Shown here one piece after another: positions 1 through 5,662 of a stretch of DNA of 12,408 nucleotides. Position 1 is the stretch's first letter. Each line of letters starts with the position of its first letter. The translations under genes were made by a program, and so were the position numbers. Below the pieces are notes generated by a model. The model was not told where the DNA came from, ran no database searches, and saw only the letters and a program-made list of their open reading frames with translations. Origin of the DNA: Acidobacteriota bacterium (GTDB lineage Bacteria > Acidobacteriota > Terriglobia > Terriglobales > SCQP01); assembly GCA_021818645.1 (NCBI GenBank), contig JAKATS010000201.1:1-12408 (forward strand), in the 5' to 3' direction.

Positions 1-61
1 GGGCATAGGTAGAAAGCAGGTATTGCTGTTCCCGTTGCCGCACTTGCTCGAGAGTGTTCAT
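1..61 (-). CDS. argD: Probable acetylornithine aminotransferase, N-terminal fragment (cut by window edge)
   Basis: Only about 20 N-terminal residues are present; the gene runs off the left edge. The fragment reads MNTLEQVRQREQQYLLSTYA. The pattern of a short Leu-Glu-Gln helix followed by a YLL.TYA motif is typical of the start of class-III PLP-dependent aminotransferases of the ArgD type, which transaminate N-acetylornithine in arginine synthesis. In-frame ATGs also exist at 76 and 91. I chose 61 because it matches the usual family N-terminus and has a weak GGA upstream; the other two show no Shine-Dalgarno site. It lies 77 bases after the stop of the dehydrogenase on the same strand (47 if the start is at 91), so it is probably the last visible gene of the hisA operon. 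Another aminotransferase of the same class is possible, because no catalytic residue is visible. Confidence 0.55.
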   Translation of the reverse strand, partial: MNTLEQVRQREQQYLLSTYA

Positions 62-105
62 GGTGATTTCCGGCATAGGAGATTTTCGCATGTTCAGGCC
101 GGAGT

Positions 106-111
106 ATTATC
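106..111 (-). promoter_or_regulatory. Possible -10 element upstream of argD
   Basis: On the minus strand the hexamer GATAAT (5 of 6 matches to TATAAT) lies in the gap between the dehydrogenase and argD. It is 14 bases before the in-frame ATG at 91 and 44 bases before the preferred start at 61. No convincing -35 box is visible. It could give argD its own promoter inside the operon. This is a pattern match only. Confidence 0.3.
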
Positions 112-138
112 AGGGAATGAAACAGCGTGCGGCGAAGA

Positions 139-1119
139 TTAATATCCCAGGCGCGGGTTGACGGCATAGAGCAATGGTTCACCTGACAACCAGCGGCGCA
201 GATTTTCTTCAAATATATCCAGTTCGCGGATCCAGACTCCGTGTGTAGCGGAGCCGAGATGGGGTGAGATCAGGACCTGTTTCATGCTCCAAAGCGGCGA
301 GTCTGAAGGCAGGGGTTCGGCGGCGAACACATCCAGACCGGCTGCGGCGATTTGCCCGTGAGCCAGCGCCTGGATGATCGCGGATTCATCCAGCAGCGCT
401 CCGCGGCTCACGTTGATTACGATCGCATCCGGCCGCATAGCGGCAAATTCACGCGCGCCCAGAACCGGTGTTGACCCACTTACCGGCATGGCCAGCACCA
501 CCCAGTGGGCACGCGGCAGCAGCGACAAAATATCCTCCGGGGCAAAAACTTCATCCGCTGTGGCGGTACCCTGGCTGGGATGGCGGCGAATTCCGATGAC
601 CACCGCGCCCAGAGCCCTTAAATGGCGCGCCAGGGCACTTCCGATTTCCCCCAGGCCCAGCAGCAGAACAGTCGAGCCACGGATTTCCCGCAGGCTTTCC
701 GGCGTCTGCCACATTTCCCGCACCGCCCATTTTTTTTGCGCCTGAAAATCACGGGTACGGTGCAGGCCGCGCGCCAGGGCCAGCATCATGGCCAAAGCAT
801 GTTCAGCCACCACCGGGCCGTGCACTGCGCGGGCATTGGTAATGGGTATGCCGCTGGTAATCAATGCCGGCACAAGCAGGTTTTGCACTCCGGCCGCGGG
901 AGAGTGGATCCAACGCAGGCAGCGGGCGCCAGCAAACGCTGCTTCGGTCATACGCCAGCCGAAATAAATTTCGGCGTCGCGCAAAGCTGTTTCCAGATTG
1001 TCCCAGTTATCCAGAACCTGAATGTCCAGCCGGGGAAAATGTTGTCGCAGACGTTCGCTGGCGCCCGCGGGCCAGTCCCAGGCGGGGTCGGATTGGCGGA
1101 CTGCGATCAGCAATTTCAT
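139..1119 (-). CDS. D-2-hydroxyacid dehydrogenase (2-ketoacid/glyoxylate reductase type)
   Basis: 326 residues, the usual length for this family, which interconverts 2-hydroxyacids and 2-ketoacids in the cytoplasm with a nicotinamide cofactor. The Rossmann glycine motif GLGEIG is at residues 155-160. The catalytic Arg-Glu-His set is visible as R239 (in NVSRGALLDE), E268 (AAEP) and H287 (SPHLGS). The second cofactor strand ends VIGIRRHP, with R178-R179 where NAD-dependent members usually carry Asp. This suggests NADPH preference, as in GhrA-type glyoxylate/hydroxypyruvate reductases. The substrate cannot be read from the sequence. The start codon overlaps the hisA stop by 4 bases (ATGA), with no clear Shine-Dalgarno site, so translation is probably coupled to hisA. 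SerA is unlikely because there is no C-terminal regulatory domain. Confidence 0.9.
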   Translation of the reverse strand: MKLLIAVRQSDPAWDWPAGASERLRQHFPRLDIQVLDNWDNLETALRDAEIYFGWRMTEAAFAGARCLRWIHSPAAGVQNLLVPALITSGIPITNARAVHGPVVAEHALAMMLALARGLHRTRDFQAQKKWAVREMWQTPESLREIRGSTVLLLGLGEIGSALARHLRALGAVVIGIRRHPSQGTATADEVFAPEDILSLLPRAHWVVLAMPVSGSTPVLGAREFAAMRPDAIVINVSRGALLDESAIIQALAHGQIAAAGLDVFAAEPLPSDSPLWSMKQVLISPHLGSATHGVWIRELDIFEENLRRWLSGEPLLYAVNPRLGY

Positions 1120-1844
1120 GTTTCGCGCACGCTGGGAAGGGACATTGATTTGTGAATTTGCTCCAGCAGGGCATGCCGGTCCAATTTACCGGTGTAAATC
1201 GCCATACCAAGCACGCTATTGCAGTTCATGGATTCCAAGGCTTCAATTTCCATCATGCTGGAAATACCGCCCGCGATCGTGAGCCGATGAGCGGTGCAGG
1301 CTCGAAGTCCCCGGATGCGTTCCAGGGGAATGCCTTGCATGAGCCCTTCCGTATCCACATGGGTATACAAAAACTCATCCCCATAAGGCTCCAGTGCTGC
1401 GATCGCCTGTTCCGGTGTAATGGGCAGCAGCTTGCGCCAGCCATGAATAGCTATCTGATTCTGACGGGCGTCAATGCCCAGAATCAGGTGTTCGCGGCCC
1501 AGTACCTGCATTTGCTCCAACCAAGCGAAATTCGGGCTTTCCTGCTGGAAGATGGCGCTGGATAAAATCACTTGCTGCGCGCCGGACTCGAGTACTTCGC
1601 GGGCCCGTTCCAGAGTGCGGATTCCGCCGCCTACGCGGACTCGATGTCCGGCCCGGCAGCATTTTTCCACCAGCTTCCGGTTGTGACCCTCATTTTTTGC
1701 CGCGTCCAAATCAATGATCTGCAGCACGGGAAAGTCACGAAACTCATCGAGAATTTCGTCCAGATCACGCCGCAATGCCAGTTGCTCACCCTGGACCAAC
1801 TGCACGACTGCACCGACGGCAAAGTCTATGGCGGGAATGATCAT
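1116..1844 (-). CDS. hisA: HisA-type phosphoribosylformimino-AICAR-phosphate (ProFAR) isomerase
   Basis: 242 residues, full length for HisA. The enzyme performs the Amadori isomerisation of ProFAR to PRFAR, the fourth step of histidine synthesis. The two halves of the (beta/alpha)8 barrel each show a catalytic Asp: D7 in MIIPAID and D125 in LGIDARQ. Phosphate-binding loops are VGGGIR (71-76), IAGGISS (190-196) and the GMAIYTG region. The strand-6 segment FLYTHVDTEGLMQGI (158-172) departs from the common bacterial YTDISRDGTL form and is nearer the eukaryotic HIS6 form, which also has an FL..xxDVEGL pattern. No other his gene is next to it; it heads an operon with a dehydrogenase and a probable argD. 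In some bacteria a related isomerase (PriA) also serves tryptophan synthesis, but I see no reason to prefer that here. The start at 1844 sits 12 bases after a good -10 element. Confidence 0.85.
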   Translation of the reverse strand: MIIPAIDFAVGAVVQLVQGEQLALRRDLDEILDEFRDFPVLQIIDLDAAKNEGHNRKLVEKCCRAGHRVRVGGGIRTLERAREVLESGAQQVILSSAIFQQESPNFAWLEQMQVLGREHLILGIDARQNQIAIHGWRKLLPITPEQAIAALEPYGDEFLYTHVDTEGLMQGIPLERIRGLRACTAHRLTIAGGISSMMEIEALESMNCNSVLGMAIYTGKLDRHALLEQIHKSMSLPSVRET

Positions 1845-1856
1845 GTCAGTCCATCG

Positions 1857-1865
1857 AATATACCA
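1857..1865 (-). promoter_or_regulatory. Extended -10 promoter of the hisA operon
   Basis: On the minus strand the sequence TGGTATATT fits an extended -10 (TGnTATAAT). The hexamer ends 12 bases before the hisA ATG, so the predicted transcript start leaves only about 6 untranslated bases and no room for a normal Shine-Dalgarno site. No good -35 box is seen, which is common for extended -10 promoters. It lies back to back with the promoter of the zinc-ribbon gene in a 64-base intergenic region. Confidence 0.5.
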
Positions 1866-1893
1866 ATTTCAGAGCACCGACCGGAAGCGATGG

Positions 1894-1902
1894 TGCTACA
1901 TT
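1894..1902 (+). promoter_or_regulatory. Extended -10 promoter of the FmdB-type gene (leaderless start)
   Basis: TGCTACATT fits an extended -10 (TGn plus TACATT). The hexamer ends 6 bases before the ATG at 1909, so transcription would be expected to begin at or within a base or two of the start codon. No Shine-Dalgarno sequence precedes the gene. The inferred message is leaderless. Confidence 0.45.
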
Positions 1903-1908
1903 GAATCT

Positions 1909-2145
1909 ATGCCCATTTATGAATTCGATTGCCAGGATTGCGGCCGCCGTTTTGAACGGCTGAGCTGGAAATACGCGGAGCCGGGCGATGCTCCGATTAC
2001 CTGCGCCTGCGGCGGTCAACATGTGCAGAGAGTGGAATATTCCCGTTCCGCCGTGCAGACCAGCGCGGCCAGTGCAACAGATGCATGTGCCGGCATGCCG
2101 GATTCCGGCTGCTGTAACCCCGCCGGAATGTGTTGCCGGGACTGA
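1909..2145 (+). CDS. FmdB-family zinc-ribbon protein
   Basis: 78 residues. It opens with MPIYEFDCQDCG, the hallmark start of the FmdB/CxxC_CxxC_SSSS putative regulatory family (usually MPIYEY.C..CG). A zinc knuckle is formed by C8/C11 and C32/C34; the second pair is CxC rather than the usual CxxC. The tail is Ser/Ala-rich and then cysteine-rich (C60, C68-C69, C75-C76), giving nine cysteines in a small protein. The family was named from an expected regulator of formamidase genes, but its molecular role is mostly unknown. An upstream in-frame ATG at 1714 would overlap hisA antisense, so the ATG at 1909, matching the family start exactly, is chosen. It is the first gene of a plus-strand run ending with the Crp-type regulator. 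Confidence 0.85.
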   Translation: MPIYEFDCQDCGRRFERLSWKYAEPGDAPITCACGGQHVQRVEYSRSAVQTSAASATDACAGMPDSGCCNPAGMCCRD

Positions 2146-2188
2146 CGGCCTATGGTGATGCGGCGCTCTTTGAGGACGGCACATTTTT

Positions 2189-2196
2189 AAGGAAAG
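2189..2196 (+). promoter_or_regulatory. Ribosome binding site of the 64-residue small gene
   Basis: AAGGAAAG lies with its AAGGA core 10 bases before the ATG at 2204. This is the main evidence that the small downstream reading frame is translated. Confidence 0.5.
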
Positions 2197-2203
2197 TAAA
2201 GTA

Positions 2204-2398
2204 ATGCCTGCGACCCAACCCCGGACCGAACTCAATTTTTATCAGACCTTTTCGTACGGATCGTACGTGAAAACCGCAATGGATGCTCACTTCGGACCTG
2301 ATCAAACACCCAAAGCCAGCGGCCGGACCCGCGCCGCCATGGAAAAAGTCCCACGCTGGAAAATCGGCGATTCGGCTCCATTCTCAAATTCCCGCTAA
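2204..2398 (+). CDS. Small hypothetical protein, 64 residues
   Basis: I do not recognise this protein. It has an ATG start with a plausible Shine-Dalgarno site and sits in a co-directional run, 58 bases after the zinc-ribbon gene and 53 bases before the next small gene. The sequence is polar and basic. An aromatic stretch (NFYQTFSYGSY, residues 11-21) is followed by a Lys/Arg-rich middle (KASGRTRAAMEKVPRWK) and a Ser-rich end. There is no signal peptide, membrane segment or cysteine. No competing reading frame of any length covers this stretch on either strand beyond the 3' end of a minus-strand shadow, which supports a real gene. The function is unknown. Conservation in related genomes would settle whether it is genuine. 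Confidence 0.55.
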   Translation: MPATQPRTELNFYQTFSYGSYVKTAMDAHFGPDQTPKASGRTRAAMEKVPRWKIGDSAPFSNSR

Positions 2399-2442
2399 TC
2401 GGCGGCAATCATTTGGGATCTATTTATCGTCTAAACGCATAT

Positions 2443-2451
2443 GGAGGTGAT
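2443..2451 (+). promoter_or_regulatory. Strong Shine-Dalgarno site fixing the start of the 72-residue gene
   Basis: GGAGGTGAT, a near-perfect anti-16S match, immediately precedes the ATG at 2452. It decides the start against the in-frame ATG at 2413, which would add 13 residues and has no ribosome binding site. Confidence 0.7.
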
Positions 2452-2670
2452 ATGAAAAAATGGATTATTCCGGCAGGCGTGGTGGTGGGAGTCGCCATCT
2501 TCCTTTGCACGGACAAGGGAAAATCAGTGAGTTCCCATATGCACGAAAGTTACGACGGCTGGTCTTCCAAGCTGCTGCGTTTTACGGAACGCTTACAGGA
2601 TAATCTGGAAAACCTGCAAACCGGCCTGCAAACCTTCCAGCGCACGCTCCGCGACACCATTGCTTCGTAA
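2452..2670 (+). CDS. Small membrane-anchored coiled-coil protein (YtxH-like topology), 72 residues
   Basis: The protein has a short basic N-terminus (MKK), then one hydrophobic segment at about residues 5-19 (IIPAGVVVGVAIFLC). A Lys/Ser-rich linker follows, then a long amphipathic helix at about 38-70. In that helix hydrophobic residues recur with 3-4 spacing (L41, F44, L48, L52, L55, L59, F62, L66, I70), as in a coiled coil. The cysteine at the end of the membrane segment is not in a lipobox. The layout resembles YtxH-type or similar small envelope/stress proteins, but I cannot assign it firmly to a family. It probably sits in the inner membrane with the helix in the cytoplasm or periplasm and may oligomerise. 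It lies 85 bases before the Crp-type regulator and may share its transcript. Confidence 0.7.
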   Translation: MKKWIIPAGVVVGVAIFLCTDKGKSVSSHMHESYDGWSSKLLRFTERLQDNLENLQTGLQTFQRTLRDTIAS

Positions 2671-2738
2671 ATTTCTGTATTTATTCTGAAACGTAATCCA
2701 GTACGGGCCGTCTTTCCTGAAGGAGCGCAATTCTGTAC

Positions 2739-2745
2739 AGGAGAG
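2739..2745 (+). promoter_or_regulatory. Shine-Dalgarno site for the GTG start of the Crp-type gene
   Basis: AGGAGAG ends 10 bases before the GTG at 2756. It supports the GTG start. The next in-frame ATG (residue 36) would remove the beginning of the nucleotide-binding domain. Confidence 0.45.
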
Positions 2746-2755
2746 AACGGTTCAC

Positions 2756-3427
2756 GTGCGTACAGTATCCATTCACTCTTCAGCTTCTCATAACTTCACG
2801 CTGGATTCTGTTTTGCAGGGTTTACCGCCAGGTCAGGAACATATCTGGCCACGGGGCGACATGATTTACCGCCAGGATGCGAAACCGGATTGCGTTTACC
2901 GGATTCGTTCGGGCCGGGTCAAGCTGAGCCGGGTCTGCCAGGATGGGCGGGAAACAGTTCTGGAAATTCTTAAGCCCGGCGAAATTCTGGGTGAAGTGGC
3001 AGTTTTGGACGATTCGTTAAGGCCCGCGCAGGCGCAAGCCCTTGATCTGGTGATTACCGACGCCTGGCCGGTTTCATTATGGCGGCAGCATCTGGATGCC
3101 GATTCCCGCCTGGGCATCTGGCTGGCGAAACGTCTGAATGTCCGGCTGCGCCAGGCTCAGGACCGCATCGAAAGCCTGGCATACGACTCCATTCCCCGCC
3201 GGCTGGCGCGCACCATGCTGGAAAATGGCGAACGTTTTGGCACGCAACTGGAGGACGGGCGTTTGCGTCTGGCGCCGCTCACCCATGAGGCGCTGGCCCA
3301 GCAGGTTGCGACCTCGCGCGAAATCATCACCCACTATATGAATCAATTCCGCCAGCAGGGCATGCTGGAATATTCCCGCAAATGGATTGATTTGCAGCCG
3401 GAAAAATTACAGCAACTGCTGCAATAA
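2756..3427 (+). CDS. Crp/Fnr-family transcriptional regulator
   Basis: 223 residues with a GTG start, normal for the family. An N-terminal cyclic-nucleotide-binding-type beta barrel covers about 28-112 (YRIRSGRVKLSR; ILKPGEILGEVAVLDD). A dimerisation helix follows at about 116-143, then a winged helix-turn-helix at about 145-215 with recognition helix TSREIITHYMNQFRQQG. The pocket retains G79-E80, but the position equivalent to the cAMP-contacting Arg-Ser pair of E. coli CRP reads R89-P90. cAMP binding is therefore doubtful and another ligand, or none, is possible. There is no Fnr-like N-terminal cysteine cluster. Targets are unknown; the regulator is last in a plus-strand run with two small proteins and an FmdB-type protein. 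Its stop lies 28 bases from the convergent recG stop. Confidence 0.88.
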   Translation: MRTVSIHSSASHNFTLDSVLQGLPPGQEHIWPRGDMIYRQDAKPDCVYRIRSGRVKLSRVCQDGRETVLEILKPGEILGEVAVLDDSLRPAQAQALDLVITDAWPVSLWRQHLDADSRLGIWLAKRLNVRLRQAQDRIESLAYDSIPRRLARTMLENGERFGTQLEDGRLRLAPLTHEALAQQVATSREIITHYMNQFRQQGMLEYSRKWIDLQPEKLQQLLQ

Positions 3428-3455
3428 TGGCCTGGCAGGTCCGCCGTTTCCGGTT

Positions 3456-5621
3456 TTAACCGGCTTCGATCAGGCCGTAACTGCGCTGCCAATGGGAGCG
3501 CATATAGGCAATCATGCTGCGGCGCTCGGCGGCATCAGCCTGTTTCCACCAGGCACGAGCCTCTGCACGCGCCAGTTCTATAAATTTCTGGTCCCGAATG
3601 GGCTGAGCGATGCGAAAAGCGGGCAATCCACTCTGCCGGGTGCCAAAAAATTCACCCGGCCCGCGCATTTTCAAATCCAATTCCGCGAGTGCGAACCCGT
3701 CATCATGATTTTGCACGGCTTCCAACCGGGCTTGAGCGCTGGGATTGAGATCGGGTGAGGACCGTAAAAGGCAAACTGCGGCTTCTCCCGCTCGCGGGCT
3801 GATGCCGCGGGGCTGCGGCCGGCCAATACGTCCGCGCAACTGATGTAGTTGCGCCATGCCAAACCGCTCCGCTTGCTGAATGACCATCAAGGTGGCGTTG
3901 GGTACATCCACTCCGACTTCAATCACGGTGGTGGAGACCAATATCTGGATTTCGCCTGCCTGGAACCGCTGCATTACGCTGGATTTTTCACTGATCTCCT
4001 GACGGCCATGCAAAAGTCCAATGCTGCATTCCGGCAGGGCATCGCGCAGGGATTTTTCCATTTCCAGAGCAGGGGACAGAGCAGAATTTTCCGATTCTTC
4101 AATGACCGGACAGACCACATAAGCCTGGCGGCCGCTCCGCACGTGACGGCGCATCAGCTCGTGAAGTACGGCAGAGTTTTGCATGGGTAGCATGCGGGTG
4201 ATCACCGGCATTTTGCCCGGCGGGCTCAGGCGTAATGTGCTGGTTTCGAAGTCTCCATAAAGGGCCAGCGCCAGAGTCCGGGGAATAGGAGTGGCCGTCA
4301 TGACCAGTAAATGCGGTACGCGTTCCCCATGCCGCAAAAACTGAAAGCGCTGCAAAACACCGAACCGGTGCTGCTCGTCCACCATGACCAATGCGGGCGA
4401 AAAATGCGGCCCGGAACGCTCATGCAGGAGCGCTTGCGTGCCAATCCAGAGCTGGGGAGCGTGCGCCGGAACTGCTGCTTTATTGACATTATTACCGCGG
4501 CGGGTCTGGCTGGTGATCAGCTCCACGGCATAACCATGCAGCCGTTCCCTGGCCACCAGATAATGCTGGCAGGCCAGCAGCTGAGTGGGCGCCATCAAGG
4601 CGGCTGAATAGCCGTTTTCCATGGCCAGAACGGCGGCTTCCAGCGCCACCAGCGTTTTTCCCGACCCCACATCGCCTTGCAACAGCCGCCGCATCGGTCG
4701 GCCGCTGCTCATGTCCTGCACAATTTCCTTGAGCGCCTGTTTCTGGTCAGCCGTAGGATGAAAAGGCAGGATTTGCTTTAATTTTTCCCGTATCGCAGGC
4801 GAAGGGTGAATGAGGATGCCAGGCTGACGCATGACCCGCTGCCGTTTAATTTCCAGACCCAGCTGCAGAAAAAATAACTCTTCAAAAATCAACCGACAAT
4901 GGCCTGCGCCGCGGCACTCATTCAGTTCCGCCAACGAGCTGCCATCACGGGGGAAATGCGCCTGCTCGAAAGCTTCGCGCCGGGAGACCAGCTGCAGACG
5001 GGAGCGAATCGAGTCCGGCAGGTTTTCCGGCAGTTGCTTCGGCAGGCCGGCCAGCGCGCGCGATACCAACAGGCGAATCCGCCCGCTGCTCAGCTGATTC
5101 CCGGCCAGACTTTCATATACCGGCACAATGCGGCCCAGGCGCAAGGAAGCCTCTCGCGTCTGGGGAGCGAGGGTTTCCTCTGCCTCGGATTCCGAAAGCA
5201 GCTCGAACTCGGGCTGGCGCATGTGCCAGTTTCCGCTTTCCGCTTCCGGCGTGCCAAATAATGCCAGCCTTTGGCCGGGTTGAATGCGGCCCCGCAAATA
5301 GCCGGCGTTATACCAGATGGCAGTAATCACTCCCGTGGCATCGGTGGCCTTCAGTTTCGCCATTAGCATGCCATTGCGGGTGCGCAACAGGCCAAAACTT
5401 TGAGTTCGTACTACGACATTGGCTGCAATTCCCGGTTGCAGTTGGCTGATTTGCGCGCGCAAACTGCGATCTTCATAACGGAAGGGAAGATAATACAACA
5501 GGTCTTCCACCCGGCTCAGGCCGCGAGCTTCCAAAAGGGGCGCCAGACGCGGGCCTACGCCCGGCAAGTAGCGCAATGGAGTATCGAGTTGCAGCGCATG
5601 CGCTGAGGCCGGGCCGGGCAT
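3456..5621 (-). CDS. recG: ATP-dependent DNA helicase RecG
   Basis: 721 residues, a little longer than E. coli RecG (about 690). RecG is a cytoplasmic monomeric superfamily-2 translocase that binds branched DNA and regresses stalled replication forks. The wedge/OB domain occupies about residues 45-150. Helicase motifs are Walker A GDVGSGKT (316-323), DEQH (415-418), TATPIPRT (442-449), STTVIEVGVDVP (563-574) and QLRGRIGR (594-601). The RecG-specific C-terminal TRG region shows DLKMRGPGEFFGTRQSG (649-665). All key residues are intact. The insert after motif VI (PQPRGISPRAGEA) is somewhat longer than the common form. The start at 5621 lacks a Shine-Dalgarno site but follows a -10 hexamer by 7 bases. 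The gene lies 41 bases downstream of the transglutaminase gene on the same strand. Confidence 0.97.
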   Translation of the reverse strand: MPGPASAHALQLDTPLRYLPGVGPRLAPLLEARGLSRVEDLLYYLPFRYEDRSLRAQISQLQPGIAANVVVRTQSFGLLRTRNGMLMAKLKATDATGVITAIWYNAGYLRGRIQPGQRLALFGTPEAESGNWHMRQPEFELLSESEAEETLAPQTREASLRLGRIVPVYESLAGNQLSSGRIRLLVSRALAGLPKQLPENLPDSIRSRLQLVSRREAFEQAHFPRDGSSLAELNECRGAGHCRLIFEELFFLQLGLEIKRQRVMRQPGILIHPSPAIREKLKQILPFHPTADQKQALKEIVQDMSSGRPMRRLLQGDVGSGKTLVALEAAVLAMENGYSAALMAPTQLLACQHYLVARERLHGYAVELITSQTRRGNNVNKAAVPAHAPQLWIGTQALLHERSGPHFSPALVMVDEQHRFGVLQRFQFLRHGERVPHLLVMTATPIPRTLALALYGDFETSTLRLSPPGKMPVITRMLPMQNSAVLHELMRRHVRSGRQAYVVCPVIEESENSALSPALEMEKSLRDALPECSIGLLHGRQEISEKSSVMQRFQAGEIQILVSTTVIEVGVDVPNATLMVIQQAERFGMAQLHQLRGRIGRPQPRGISPRAGEAAVCLLRSSPDLNPSAQARLEAVQNHDDGFALAELDLKMRGPGEFFGTRQSGLPAFRIAQPIRDQKFIELARAEARAWWKQADAAERRSMIAYMRSHWQRSYGLIEAG

Positions 5622-5628
5622 GAAATTT

Positions 5629-5634
5629 ATTATC
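5629..5634 (-). promoter_or_regulatory. -10 element of recG, probable leaderless start
   Basis: On the minus strand GATAAT is followed by AAATTTC and then the recG ATG. The hexamer-to-ATG gap of 7 bases puts the expected transcription start at the start codon. It lies inside the 41-base gap after the transglutaminase stop, so recG could be expressed independently of the upstream genes. No clear -35 box is seen. Confidence 0.45.
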
Positions 5635-5662
5635 CCGGATACAAGCCGTGTTCATGATTTAT

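Noticed and set aside
622..1155. Plus-strand open frame of 177 codons opposite the dehydrogenase
   Set aside because: Antisense to a gene with intact NAD-binding and catalytic motifs; product is low-information and Gln/Gly/His-rich, with no family signature.
3450..3463. Palindrome CCGGTTTTAACCGG at the recG stop, between convergent Crp-type and recG genes
   Set aside because: Once a workable loop is allowed the stem is only about 5 bp, and there is no T-run on either strand, so it is not a convincing terminator.
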